Shown piece by piece: positions 36,201 through 46,295 of a DNA stretch of 64,000 nucleotides; the stretch's first letter is position 1, and every line of letters starts with the position of its first letter. The DNA comes from Anaeramoeba flamelloides (Eukaryota > Metamonada > Anaeramoebidae). Below the pieces are notes generated by a model. The model was not told the origin of the DNA. It made no database searches and saw only the letters and a list, made by a program, of their open reading frames with translations. The position numbers were made by a program, and so were the translations under genes. The DNA is taken from positions 2,170,001 through 2,234,000 of the forward strand of contig JANTQA010000026.1 of NCBI GenBank assembly GCA_027625915.1. The letters run 5' to 3'.

Positions 36201-37263
36201 GCTGGAAAGGTTTCACCATTTCACAAAAGACAAGGCACTCAAGCTTCGAAACATTACAATCTTTTATGGCACAATGGCCTTCAGATTTGTTTACATACCA
36301 ATCTCAATTGTTTGCTTTGAGCCCTTTGATTACACTTACCAATCCTTATTAGACGAAAATACCCTGGATAAGGACCCGAACATCACAACAGGCGACGAGC
36401 TCTATAAGCAATATTTGCCCTGGTTTATTTTCTTTGCCTTGCTGTATGTCGTTGGGGTGCCACTGACCCTATTAATATTACTGCTGTTTGCAAAGAAAAA
36501 CGGTTTTAATGAAAGATGGAAATCCAAAATTGGTTGGCTGTGGTCCCATTACAAGCCCAAAAGATTTTGGTGGGAGGTCACAGAAATGATATTTCGGCTC
36601 CTGTTCATGATCACCCCTCTGTTTTTTTCCTTAAACAAAACCATGCATTCCGTGTCGCTATTAGTGATAATCGCCATACAGACCGTGTTTATACTTGTCT
36701 TTAGACCCAGAGTCCATCACGAAAAAAGAACCCACAAAGTAATGAAAAGAAAACTCGAGCCTCCCGATAAACTCCAAATCGGTTTCTGCTTCATCATATT
36801 TGGCCTGATTTCGTTGACTCTCCCATCAGCAGGAATGCTATTGTTTACTCTCTTTTATGGCGTGGGAGTCATCTTTTTGACAATGACCTTTAAAAGCCCC
36901 TTAAGAACTTTATTCATTTGGCTGAAAATAAGCACAAAAAAAAAGAGAAACAAAAAAGCCAATCAAAACGAAGACATTGATTTGAAAACTCTTTCCTATT
37001 CCTCAAATAAAGAATCAGATTTAGACTCATCAACAACTACAGGAAGCGAAAATGAAGACATTGAAAAGGCTGATAAACAAAATTCAAATCGATGTGTCGA
37101 TTTCAATTCAAACACAAATCTTCATTCAGATCAAAACTCAATTCCAAATTCAGATTCAAACTCTTATTCATTTGTAAACATACACGGAAACGAGAAGAAT
37201 CACAGCGATGTAAACGAGGAAAATCAGAGCGATACGGGTAGTATAAATGATGAAATGATTTGA
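21828..37263 (+). CDS. Giant surface protein: SBBP/DUF7948 beta-propeller, Cys-rich repeats, about nine membrane segments
   Basis: Six exons: 21828-22755, 26904-27146, 28104-28232, 31674-31829, 32121-32795 and 34421-37263. All five introns are phase 1, and the exons join to 1657 residues. Residues 14-31 are a hydrophobic signal or anchor. About 70-290 match the N-terminal domain of bacterial SBBP-repeat proteins (KNKGQ, PGVSLEFG, KPLVIDPWYTTYLGSSED). About 290-710 hold SBBP propeller units (TGWTYGIDGDDAWPTTP, NTLNDTFPTTSNAFQKDF). About 725-1185 contain some 22 Cys modules of the C..G.Y type, as in GCC2/GCC3 and ephrin-receptor-like proteins. From 1188 about nine hydrophobic segments follow, with the motif YKPKRFWWEVTEMIFRLL near 1421. 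The cytoplasmic tail (1545-1657) is rich in Ser, Asn and Asp. The likely role is a surface receptor or adhesion protein; the ligand is unknown. Exon joins are inferred from frame and repeat continuity. Confidence 0.87.
22959..23134. mobile_element. Short inverted-end element, family C, copy 2
   Basis: It has inverted ends AAAAAATTTTCACTTCCTTT and AAAGGAAGTGAAAATTATTC. The right flank continues CATTTATAATTCAAATACCA, the mirror image of the left end of the copy at 19905. Confidence 0.65.
23686..24195. mobile_element. Foldback element in intron 1
   Basis: About 510 bp with inverted arms of about 150 bp. The left arm contains GATCACACCTTTTTAGGG, GATCTTTTATCAACAGAAAT and AAAAAATGGTGTTTATTGG. The right arm mirrors these with ACACCATTTTTTGATAAAAA, TCTCTTGATAAAAGATC and CACACCCTTAAAATG. 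There is no coding capacity beyond the arms. Confidence 0.8.
25270..25920. repeat. Hairpin-module cluster, copy 2
   Basis: Three hairpins in a row. The first is built on GCCGTTAGGTTTTTTTTAAT and its complement. The second has GTTAGCTTTTCCAGAATTC against GAATTCTGGAAAAGCTAA. The third has GAAATGTAAAGAAAATTTAT against its complement. Linkers carry CTCCACGGCACTTTACG. The tail (about 25650-25920) matches about 30950-31200 in intron 3. Confidence 0.75.
26405..26507 (+). repeat. 9-bp minisatellite (GGAACCTAA)
   Basis: About ten units of GGAACCTAA in a row, with a shortened GGAACCAA variant appearing twice and degraded GGAACAGAA/GGAACACAA units at the end. It lies about 400 bases before the intron 1 acceptor. 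Confidence 0.95.
27147..28103 (+). other. Intron 2 of the surface-protein gene
   Basis: 957 bp, donor GTAAATT, acceptor AATAG. Most of it is a single TIR element lying between two TA microsatellites. Confidence 0.8.
27283..27871. mobile_element. TIR element inside a TA microsatellite (intron 2)
   Basis: About 590 bp. The left end is GCGGCTATTTCAAAAAAAGT and the right end CTTTTTTGGAAATAGCCAC. (TA)n lies directly outside both ends, as expected for insertion at TA. There is no coding capacity. Confidence 0.8.
28233..31673 (+). other. Intron 3 of the surface-protein gene
   Basis: 3441 bp, donor GTAATTT, acceptor CAATAG. It contains TA microsatellites near 28281 and 30019, a hairpin-module repeat at 30720-30960 with the same tail as intron 1, and a somewhat GC-richer patch at 31260-31400. 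The 102-codon frame at 29623-29931 is hydrophobic low complexity and is not supported as a gene. Confidence 0.75.
30660..31230. repeat. Hairpin-module repeat, copy 3
   Basis: It includes TTTAATTTAAGAAATAAACT and its complement, then GTTAGCTTTTCCAGAATTT against TTGAATTCTGGAAAAGATAA, with CTCTTCGGCATTTTATGG. The tail at 30955-31190 matches 25665-25900 in intron 1, including GCAAGATTATA and AAAGTTCTGTTTTGCAC. Confidence 0.7.
32796..34420 (+). other. Intron 5 of the surface-protein gene
   Basis: 1625 bp, donor GTAATCA, acceptor CAAAAG. It begins close to a TA microsatellite (about 32837) and contains the second copy (about 33770-34140) of the dispersed repeat at 18270-18660. Intron 4 (31830-32120) is only 291 bp and holds nothing notable. 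Confidence 0.75.
34669..35004 (+). repeat. In-frame 168-bp tandem duplication in the Cys-rich region
   Basis: Two units, 34669-34836 and 34837-35004, of 56 codons each. They differ at about 15 positions, roughly 91 percent identical, with an exact run of about 59 bases around GGTACATATTCGGATTATGG. The neighbouring Cys modules are far more diverged. Confidence 0.92.
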
Positions 37264-37420
37264 TTTGCTTTTGTTTCAAATATAAGATTATTATTCATTA
37301 CATTTTATTTAATTTATTTATTATTTATACATAATTCTCTCCGCCTTGATTTTTATAAAATCATATTTAAAATTATTTTTTGAATTACAAAATTGATTTT
37401 AAAAAACTTTTTTATTTTAA

Positions 37421-37424
<4 letters not shown>

Positions 37425-37458
<34 letters not shown>

Positions 37459-37459
37459 T
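37425..37459. repeat. (TTA)n microsatellite
   Basis: An uninterrupted run of about eleven or twelve TTA units just downstream of the surface-protein gene. Confidence 0.95.
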
Positions 37460-38049
37460 AAATGAAAATAATAAACATAATACCACATTAAAATGTTTTG
37501 AATTATTTCTTTAATAATTTATTTCTTCGATTTTCTTTTTTTTTTATGAGAATTATTATTTTTGATATTATCTTGAAAAGAAATTAAAGCTTGTGTCTCA
37601 TCCATAAATTTCAATATTACTCTTTAAATACTTATCTTATGCTCGTATAAAATTACTTTTTAATTAAATTGAATATAACAAAATTTCTTTCTAAAATACC
37701 AAAAATTAGGACAAATTATTTTATTTAATAAGGAAAATATTTTTTCCTTCAAAAAAGTGAAAAATTGATTTAAAATAAGAAGAAAACTATTATGGGATCA
37801 GTACTCAAGAACAACTTGGTTAAATTTTAAAATATTTTGTTGATGGTATTCTCTACTTACAGGATTTGTATATCCCAAGTACTAAAAAATTCAGATCGTA
37901 AAAGAAAGGGGAAAAAGAATATTTTTTTATTTGAGATCAATTTTTTTTTTCATTTTTTATTGTTAAAGAAAACCTTTAAATTAATTTGATATATTGTCTT
38001 ATAAAAAATTTTTTACCTCTTTTTATCCTATTTCCAGAATTATTATACA

Positions 38050-38290
38050 ATAACAAATCTTTGTTGTAAGGAATATTTATATAAAGAGTTTTTTTCTTAT
38101 TTTTTGAGATAATTCCTTTAATTAACAAAAAAAAATTGATTTCTTTAACCTATTGATAAGAATTGGTATTGTTTTAATAAGGATAATTATAACCACTAAA
38201 ATTTGAAAGTCATTCACAAATTTTTCTAGAAAATTTGTTTTTGTATTAAGAGGAATTTAGATTTTTTGAAATAAAATTTACTTGAAGGTA
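38050..38290 (+). repeat. Dispersed direct repeat, copy 1 (partner at 39150-39390)
   Basis: Both copies share GGAATATTTATATAAAGAGT or a close variant, then TTAATTAAC, TTGATTT, TTAACCTATTGA, TTGGTATTGTTTTAA and a final AATTTGATTTTT. The offset is about 1100 bases, and many small differences show an old duplication. Confidence 0.7.
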
Positions 38291-39149
38291 TTGGGAAAAT
38301 TGAGTAATTTTATCATAAAAATTCAAAATCAGTTTTTTTAATAGAAAATATGATTTAAATTGCGATAATGTGTCTTGGGAATCAGAACAGAGGATTTGTT
38401 AAAAATTTTTTCAAAATTAGAAATTTGCAATTTTTTTTTACATTTTTGAAAAACAGAAAACAACTTTTTCAAAATTTTTAAGTACAAAATTTTTATTAAT
38501 TGATCTCAATTTTATTGATAAAATTTTGTAACACTTTGATCAAATTTTCTTTTCTTAGATCACCTTCATTCCATTATTAGTTTTATTATCTGGGATTTGA
38601 ATAAGGATATTATTCAGGAAAAATAATAATAAAACACCAAATTTCAATCAAAATCATGACTTGGTAACCTAAAAATAAAAATATATTAAGGGACTAGTCC
38701 CTATTATTTTTTTTTTGACCAATTTCTAAATAAGAATTCCTTATCTAGAAATATGTTTGATATTGAAAATAAATCGGGTATTCAAATCTTAGTAATTGGC
38801 AAAAAATTTTCTCAATCTATATTAAATTTAGGTAAAAAATTTTAATAGAGTTAAGTCACTTACACCAAATCGAGAATTAACTTAATTGTTAAATAAATAA
38901 AAATGTTACTTTTCTTCATTTTATATTGGAAAGACAGGACTTTGGAATTCAAAAAAGAGACTCAAATTAATAAATTGTTTAAATGGGACTTACTCACACT
39001 TATCAAAAGTCGAAACGCAAATTACAAAAAAAAAATTAAGATCTTAACAAGATTTCATTTTATTTTTAAAAAATACCACTCCTTAAAATGTTTTTTATGT
39101 CTACACAATAATGAATTTTTACGTCTTTTCCCTTTTCCATCACTACTAC

Positions 39150-39390
39150 AAGAAAAATTCTTTGTTGACAGGAATATTAATATAAAGAGTTTTTTTTTTT
39201 TTTGAGAGAATTCTTTTAATTAACCAAAAAAATTGATTTATTTAACCTATTGAAAAATATTGGTATTGTTTTAAATTTGAGAATTATAAAGACAAAATTT
39301 TTGAAGTCGTTTACAAATTTTACTTAGGAATGTTGTTTTTGATCTCAGATGAAATTTGATTTTTTAAAAAAAAGTTTTTGAGTAAAAGAG
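39150..39390 (+). repeat. Dispersed direct repeat, copy 2
   Basis: Partner of 38050-38290, in the same orientation, with the same order of blocks. Confidence 0.7.
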
Positions 39391-40093
39391 AAAAAGAAAC
39401 CACAATATGTAAGAATATTTTTCTCATTTTATCAAAAGAACATTCAAATCTACCTGACATTTAAACTTTCACAAAAAATAACTAACAATCGTTTTCAATT
39501 ATTCCAAGACTCTATTCTACTTTTCAAATCAATAATAATTTTCCAATCTTTCCCCTTTCTTGAGAAGAGTAAATTTTTGTCAAAAATAAACAATCATTTC
39601 AGTTAAATAACAGCAACTTGTCATACCTTGTTAAAAACCATTTTACTTGCCCCTCTCACCTTAAAATTTCACCTGATCCAATTTTCTGTTTGACAAGAAA
39701 ACAAACATCAAACTTTCAAGAAAATAAAAAATGAAATTTTGAAATCAAACTTAAATGAACCAAAGGTCAATGAAACTAAACAGTTGTCCATTTTAAGAGA
39801 TTTAACAAGATCTTTTTATTTTTTCCAGTTATTTTTTGATTTAAAAATTTTTGGTTAATTCAAAGGAAGAAATTTTTCAATTACGAACAAGAAGGTACCA
39901 ATCAGGAAAACACAAAAAAAATTTTTTTGTCATTAAAAATAAGAATTTTTAACGAGAATTCTCATATTTCTTATTAAATAAAAAATGAGCAGTTTCCAAA
40001 AGTAAAATTCATTTTTTTTTTTGACAGAAAAAAACTTTATAAATTCATTCTTCTGAACTAAATACCCCATAAAAACAAAGTAAGAAGAAAGAA

Positions 40094-42385
40094 ATGATCA
40101 CCAAACAAACAAAAAAGAATCGCCATCGAACACTACCCAAGCCAATGCCGATTCCAAAAACACCGAGATCATCGCAATGTAAAACACCAACAATTAATAA
40201 AATCAGGAAAGTAAGGCCACCTCTACCAAAAAGGAATTATAGTTTACCAGATTTAAAGATGGACAAGCTTGGCAAGAAAAGAAACGATCAAAACAAAAGC
40301 ACCAAAACAGAAAAAACAAATTCCACAAAAGCTTTGAATACCGAAGAAACAAAAATCGACATTAAAGAAAATTCAAGCAATAGTAAGACCTACAGCGAAG
40401 AATCTCAATCGTCTGAAAACACAAAAAAGAAATATGCAAATGAGAGCGACAATTTGCGGTTGTCGTGGACTAACACACAGAACACTGAAGAGAAGTCTCT
40501 TGACACTTTGTCAGAAATCTCCGAAATCTCAGAAATATCAGAGCAAACAGAATTTTCCACCGACACTAACGAAGAAGTAAATGTTGATCGTAAGAAAAAG
40601 GTGTTTTCAAAATTCAAAAAGCTGACAAAAAAGGCACGAAAAGTCTCTGAAAAATCCAAATCTTGGGGGAGCAAAGCGAAGACAAGATCAAAAGAGTTTG
40701 GTAGCTTGGCGAAGACGAGATCAAAAGAGTTTGGAAGCAAGGCAAAAACCCGATCAAAAGAGTTTGGGAGCAAGGCAAAAACAAAATCAAAAGAGTTTGG
40801 TAGCTTGGCAAAGACTCGATCAAAAGAGTTTGGAAGCAAGGCAAAAATCAAATCAAAAGAGATTGGAAGCAAGGCAAAAATCAAATCGAAAGAAATCGGA
40901 AGCAAGGCGAAAACAAGATCAAAAGAAATCAAAGAAATTGCAATGAAAAAAATCAACGTAAAGAAAACTCAAGTTTTTGGTGTCCCCATACCTATTGTAT
41001 TAGAGAGGGAAAACAGAACACAAAACCAAGTGCCTCGAATCATAGAGGATTGCCTAGAATATATTGAAAGGTATGCAACCGAAGAAGAGGGCATTTACCG
41101 GATGTCTGGGTCCTTAACGCAAGTGAAGATTGTCAAAGAAAAATACGATTCTGGCAAACAGGTTGATCTAAACGAAATCAAAGACTGTAATACTGTTGCG
41201 TCTTTAATCAAACTGTGGTTTCGGGAACTGCCAGATCCTCTTTTAACCTTAGAAAATGCACAAAAGGTTCAGGATTTATCCAACCGAAAAACAAACGAGG
41301 AGATCATTAATGGTATGCATGAAATTATCCAAGGCATACCATTGCAAAATCGTTTAATAATACATTGGCTATTGCCGCACTTATCGATGATCCAAGAAAA
41401 ATGCGAAATAAATAAAATGAATATAAAAAACTTGTCCATAGTCTTTTCTCCAACCCTGTTAATCCCCGTTGATGTTCTTCAACTAATGGTTCTTCATCAT
41501 GAAAAAATACTTGCAACTTGGGAAGACAAATCCATTAATTTTTCACAAAAAATTGACTCTACTAACAATTCCAATCTGGATCAACAACTTGAAATGCAAA
41601 ATAATGGGAATAATGGAAATGGACAAGATATGCAAGGTTATACCGAAAATGAAGAAGATGACCAATATAACAATGAAAATTACGAAAACAATCAATATCA
41701 AAATAATGAATATCAAAATAATGAAAATGAAAACGTAAATGAAAATGAGGAATATAACAATTATGAAAACGAATATGGAAATTATAATGAAAACGAAGGG
41801 AATAATGATCAAGTTTATAACGAAAATGAAGAATATGACCAATATACCGATGGGAATTACGAAAACAATCAATATCAAAATAATGAATACCAAAATAATG
41901 AAAATGAAAACGTAAATGAAAATGAAGAATATAACAATTATGAAAATGAATATGGAAATTATAATGAAAATGAAGGGAATAATGATCAAAATATTAACGA
42001 AAACGTAGAATATAACCAAGATAATGATAGCAATATTCAAAATCAAGAAAATGATGAATATCAAAATAATGAAAATGGAGAATATAAGAATGAATATGGA
42101 AATAATGAAAGTGAAAATTATAATGAAAAAGATTATTGCAATAATCAAAATACTGAAGAAGTTGAAGAATATAACCAAGATAATTATAACAACATTAAAA
42201 ATCAAGAAAATTATGAATATCAAAATAATGATAATGGAGAATATAATTATGAATATGGAAATAATGAAAATGATGATTATAATGAAAACAATTGTAATAA
42301 AAATGATTATTATTCTCAAAATTATAACCAAAATGAAGAATATATCAATTATAACAACGAAAATAACAAAAATCAAGAAAATTGA
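40094..42385 (+). CDS. RhoGAP domain protein with two internal repeat arrays
   Basis: A 763-residue single-exon protein that should speed GTP hydrolysis on a Rho/Rac-type GTPase. The ATG at 40094 follows an A-rich leader. Residues 1-190 are basic and Ser/Thr/Pro-rich. Residues 192-279 are eight near-identical 11-residue Lys/Ser units (GSKAKTRSKEF type). The RhoGAP domain spans about 292-480. It starts VFGVPIPIVLERE and carries the arginine-finger motif EEGIYRMSGS with Arg336, then VASLIKLWFRELPDPLL and NLSIVFSPTLLIP, so it looks catalytically complete. The tail (about 500-763) is Asn/Glu/Tyr-rich and contains a 59-residue tandem duplication. The basic array may bind acidic lipid or nucleic acid; that is a guess. 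The antisense frames over both repeat arrays are artefacts. Confidence 0.93.
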   Translation: MITKQTKKNRHRTLPKPMPIPKTPRSSQCKTPTINKIRKVRPPLPKRNYSLPDLKMDKLGKKRNDQNKSTKTEKTNSTKALNTEETKIDIKENSSNSKTYSEESQSSENTKKKYANESDNLRLSWTNTQNTEEKSLDTLSEISEISEISEQTEFSTDTNEEVNVDRKKKVFSKFKKLTKKARKVSEKSKSWGSKAKTRSKEFGSLAKTRSKEFGSKAKTRSKEFGSKAKTKSKEFGSLAKTRSKEFGSKAKIKSKEIGSKAKIKSKEIGSKAKTRSKEIKEIAMKKINVKKTQVFGVPIPIVLERENRTQNQVPRIIEDCLEYIERYATEEEGIYRMSGSLTQVKIVKEKYDSGKQVDLNEIKDCNTVASLIKLWFRELPDPLLTLENAQKVQDLSNRKTNEEIINGMHEIIQGIPLQNRLIIHWLLPHLSMIQEKCEINKMNIKNLSIVFSPTLLIPVDVLQLMVLHHEKILATWEDKSINFSQKIDSTNNSNLDQQLEMQNNGNNGNGQDMQGYTENEEDDQYNNENYENNQYQNNEYQNNENENVNENEEYNNYENEYGNYNENEGNNDQVYNENEEYDQYTDGNYENNQYQNNEYQNNENENVNENEEYNNYENEYGNYNENEGNNDQNINENVEYNQDNDSNIQNQENDEYQNNENGEYKNEYGNNESENYNEKDYCNNQNTEEVEEYNQDNYNNIKNQENYEYQNNDNGEYNYEYGNNENDDYNENNCNKNDYYSQNYNQNEEYINYNNENNKNQEN
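40667..40930 (+). repeat. Coding minisatellite, 33 bp x 8
   Basis: Eight exact-length units of 33 bases encode GS(K/L)AK(T/I)(R/K)SKE(F/I). Units alternate Lys and Leu at position 3. The last three units end in Ile rather than Phe, showing stepwise expansion. Confidence 0.95.
41660..42013 (+). repeat. Coding tandem duplication, 177 bp x 2, with degraded units after it
   Basis: Units 41660-41836 and 41837-42013 each encode 59 residues. They are almost identical over NENENVNENEEYNNYENEYG. Further decayed units continue to the stop at 42385. Confidence 0.9.
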
Positions 42386-42729
42386 AGCGTTCTATACACC
42401 AATATGAAAATTAAGAAATTTCACAAATTGCATAAATAGATATTCTAATGTTTATAATAAAAATAAATTTTAAAAAAAAATATTGTAATTTATGTAAAAA
42501 TCATTTTAATCTAGAAATTGATGAAGATATCAATCATTTTTTTTATGGAACTCCACATCTTATAAAGAAAATCGAATAATTCGGAATGAATAATCAATTC
42601 AAAATAAACAAAAGAAGAAGAAAATAATATCTTGGATGTTATTCAAATAACGAACCAATTATTCATCTTCTCATTAGTTAACGATAAAGAAAATTATGAT
42701 TCTTAATTGAAATTTCTAAACAAAAATTT

Positions 42730-43210
42730 AGAAATTAGGGAAGTGCCGCCAAGTGCTGTCGAGTGTTAGGTTATTTTTAATTTTTGAAACAAAAACATTT
42801 CAAAAAGTAAAAAAAAAACTAACGGCTGTTTTCTTGAGGTTTTCTATTTTATTTGTTAAGTGTTCTAGGTTTTCTTGAGGTTTTCTATTTTATTTCTAAA
42901 GTAAAAAAACCTAACGAAAATCTATTGATTTTCCAAATAAATAGAAAACTCAAGCAAAGCTAACGGTGTTTTTTTTTTCTTGTTTTTGTTTCGAAAATCT
43001 ATTGATTTTTCTTTTTATTTCAGAAAAATAAAAAAATAAACAAACGGCACTTTTTCATAATTCAAAAGAATCGAGAAAAATCAAAGATTTCACTTAATTA
43101 TTTTGAATTAAAAAACAACTAAGGACAAGTGCCTAGGGTTTTTTTAATTTAAGAAACCAAAAATTAAATAAATTTTCGGTTTATTTTTTAAATTAAAAAA
43201 ACCCTCACAA
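42730..43210. repeat. Hairpin-module cluster, copy 4
   Basis: It starts after TTAGGGAAGTGCCGCCAAGT. It contains several short inverted repeats of the GTTTTCTTGAGGTTTTCTAT and AAGAAACCAAAAATTAAAT types, with linkers that include AACGGCACTTTTTCA. It is related to the copies at 12.5, 25.3 and 30.8 kb. Confidence 0.65.
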
Positions 43211-43685
43211 CTGAAAGAGGAGATTAATTTACTCCCCTGAAAATTATGAAGGATTTAAAGAAGAAATTTCAAAATTTATCTTTAATCTTTAATAAAATAA
43301 TAATAGGATATTTATATATCATTTTTAGAATAACTATTCATACAGAGTTTTTTGTATAGCATTACAATTTGATTTTTTCATTTTTGTATTTTCATTTCTT
43401 TTTACCAATAATCTGACAGTTAAACCGAGATCGAAATCAATTTTATGAATGATCCGTACTAGTGAAGTTTGAGTTCTTTTAAATAGATGTGCAAAGATAA
43501 AAGTAATTGGGTATTTAATCTTTGATCAAACAACAAATTTTAATATATTTAAAAAAATTTCATGTTATATCTTTTCTTGTATCTGATTTTTATTATTACA
43601 ACTACAGTATTAATTAATTCAAATTTTAATTATAAACCCCATTTCAAAAATTACGACAAACCCAAAATATAAAATTGGAATAAAT

Positions 43686-44215
43686 ATATATCCTTTAGTA
43701 TTCAAGAACAACTAATAATTAAATCTGATTTACACATCACTTTTGTATCATTCTTAATATACAAAAGCCAGATAGTATAAAAATTAAATAAAATAAAACC
43801 AAAAACTAAAAAAAAGTGAGTCAAAATTTTTGAAAAGTAGTTTTCCAGTTTTTTTATTACTAAACTTTCATTGAAAAAAAGTTAACAAGGAGATTTTATA
43901 CTAACAATTAAATTCATTTTAAAAGACATTACAGAGTACCAATTTTCTTAGTGATTATTGGCCCTTACAAAGATCTTATTTTTTTTCCACATTATCTTTT
44001 TCAAAAAAAAAGTATCAAAGAAAGAAAAAGAAGAAGCAAAATAAAAATTTGAAGAAAGAAAAACAAAAATTTGAAAAGAAAAAAAAGCAAAATAAAAATT
44101 TGAAAAAATTTTTTTGTTAAGAAGACTGGATAAACCCTCAAAAAAAACTTCCATTAAAATTATAAAATGAGTCATAATTTTTGAAAAATAGTTTACTATT
44201 TTTTTGTTTAGTGTA
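43686..44215. mobile_element. Partial copy of the long-arm TIR element, family D
   Basis: It starts ATCCTTTAGTATTCAAGAAC and follows the left half of the element at 54427-55657 for about 530 bases. Shared blocks include AAAACCAAAAACTAAAAAAA, TTTTCTTAGTGATTATT and TGGATAAAC. The inverted right arm was not found, so the copy looks truncated. Confidence 0.75.
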
Positions 44216-45575
44216 AATAAATAAGTATGAAAATCACAGTTATTTCATTAGTCATCCTAAATAAGTATTTTCAAAACAATGCGTATCTATAAATATATAT
44301 ATTATTTGTTGGGTAATAAATTTCAGAGTTAAGATTATGAAAAAAAAATATATTAATTGGTTTTATCATGAAAATTCTCAATAGCCTGAGAAAAAATCAA
44401 AATAAATAAATTTTAACTTTTTTTAAAAAATTGGTTTTTGAAAATGTTTTTCGAAATATTTTTTTAGCAAACTAAGCCCAAAAAAGAAGATTTTTACAAA
44501 TATAAAAGTAAAATGAATAAATTATTAAGATAAAAAATAATAACAAAACATACAAACTCATAAAAAAAGAAAAAATATGGTTATAAAAATTTCAATTAAG
44601 ATAAAAAATTATTTTGTGTTTTCGATTTACTCCAATATAAAAATTTATCAAAAAAAACAATCAAATATTAGAAATCTACCTTTCCAATTAAGAAGTTCGA
44701 CAGATCCTATTTCCTTTAACAAAATCTAAATTCAACAGATTTTAAGGATTTAAAAAGGAAAATAATTTAAAAAAAAAACAGATTAAAAGAATAAGCAATT
44801 GTTTTCTTAAAAAAATTGACAAATAATCGTTTTTCAACACTAAATAAAAAATAAGATCGAATTTAGAAGTAGTAATTGTCATCAAATATTCAATATAAAA
44901 TAAATCAAAAAATTTTATGTATTATTTTTTTAATTTATTAATTCGAGGTTTTGATGATAACATGCTTAATTCACGATAAAGTTACAAAAATCGTGACAAT
45001 TTTCTTTCAAATCGCGATATATCAGAAAATCGCGATATTCAATATTATTGTGATATTCAAACAAATCACACTATTTTATAAAATGCGATAATTATTATAA
45101 AATAGTGATAAATGCCAAAATATCGCAATTAAAAAGTAATTGCGATATAATAGTTGATAGATTTTTGGGCTAATTGAGAAATATTTTTACAAAAATAGTT
45201 TTTTTGATCAAAAAATAGATTAGGTGAAAAAAGTCATTCTTTGATAAAAAAACAAAAAAGATACTTGATTCATTATAGGATCAGATCAAAGAGTTTTATT
45301 GTGTTTTCGTTTCGTTTTGTTGTCAAACTCATAGATCCTTTTAAGATCAACAAAAATAAGAACTAAAGAGAAATAAATGATTTCCTCAGTCAATTGATGT
45401 GTTGGAAATTGCTTTGAATAATTAGCTTCTAAAACAACCAACCCTTTACCTTTTCTTTAAAGAATGTGTTCTTGGGTTGAAACACATCCAATATTCTCCG
45501 AAAGCTAAAAGGGGTTATATAACTCTTCAAAAGATTTCACAGCATCCTTGCAATATGATCACCAATTACAGTCTT

Positions 45576-46003
45576 TCCAAGTCTGCCATAAAATTTTAAA
45601 TAAAACACAATTGATTTTTCTATTCTGATTTTCTATTTTCAAAAAATTGGGAAATAAGAGTTATTATTCAAAAAAAAATTTCAATAAATGAGCTATTATT
45701 TAAATTTTGAAACAATAAAAAAAATTTTTGAAGATTAATGAAGCACTTGAAAATATTGTTCAAAAAAGGTAAATTTTTAAAGATTAGTCAATATTGATAT
45801 TTTTTTGGGCTCTTTTGGACCAATAATTTACAAGTCTTAATGGGATCTTGAATTTTTTTTTTGAAGTCTCAAAAATTTGAATAATAGCTTATTTATTGAA
45901 ATTTTTTTTTGAATAATAACTCTTATTTCCCAATTTTTTGAAAATAGAAAATCGGAATAGAAAAATCAATTGTGTTTTATTTAAAATTTTATGGTAGCCT
46001 TGG
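45576..46003. mobile_element. Foldback element, family E, copy 1 (nested)
   Basis: About 430 bp with inverted arms of about 150 bp. It begins CCAAGTCTGCCATAAAATTT and ends with the mirror image AAATTTTATGGTAGCCTTGG. The arms include AAATAAGAGTTATTATTCAA and its complement. Confidence 0.88.
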
Positions 46004-46295
46004 AACGGCTGTTTTAAGATTTTTTATACAATTCTTGTCTTCTTTTTATTCTTCTTCTTTGGGAATATTTTTGTATTGGGCAGAAAACACAATTAGAGCT
46101 TCGAGTTTTTTATTTGATCGATTATCAACAAGAAGTCAAATTACTCTTTATTCTTTTTGGCTATTTAAAATTGTGAAGGTAACAACTCCATTTTAAAAAA
46201 ACACATCATTTTTATATTCAAGTGTATTGTTGAAGTGGGTAATTATTTGTTTGATCATTGTATTTGTTTGAGATTTAATATTTTGTTACACTCTT

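Larger units (their letters stand above)
37264..40093. other. AT-rich intergenic region
   Basis: No gene is supported. It holds a (TTA)n microsatellite at about 37425-37459 and a pair of direct repeats (38050-38290 and 39150-39390). The 100-codon frame at 38903-39205 overlaps the second repeat and is Lys/Phe low complexity, so it is not called as a gene. Confidence 0.6.
42386..44943. other. Repeat-rich intergenic region
   Basis: No gene is supported. A hairpin-module cluster lies at 42730-43210 and a partial copy of a long-arm TIR element at 43686-44215. The rest is AT-rich, and the 75-codon minus frame at 43948-44175 lies inside the element copy. Confidence 0.6.

Noticed and set aside
38903-39205. 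100-codon plus frame
   Set aside because: It overlaps one copy of a dispersed direct repeat, and its translation is Lys/Phe-rich without motif. The other repeat copy does not keep a corresponding frame.
41543-42376. 277-codon minus frame of almost pure Ile/Phe/Val
   Set aside because: It is the antisense of the Asn/Glu/Tyr-rich repeat tail of the RhoGAP gene. The same holds for the minus frame over the 33-bp array.
45972-46196. 74-codon frame inside the 2.16 kb TIR element
   Set aside because: Its first part is the arm of a foldback element, and it has no transposase-like motif.
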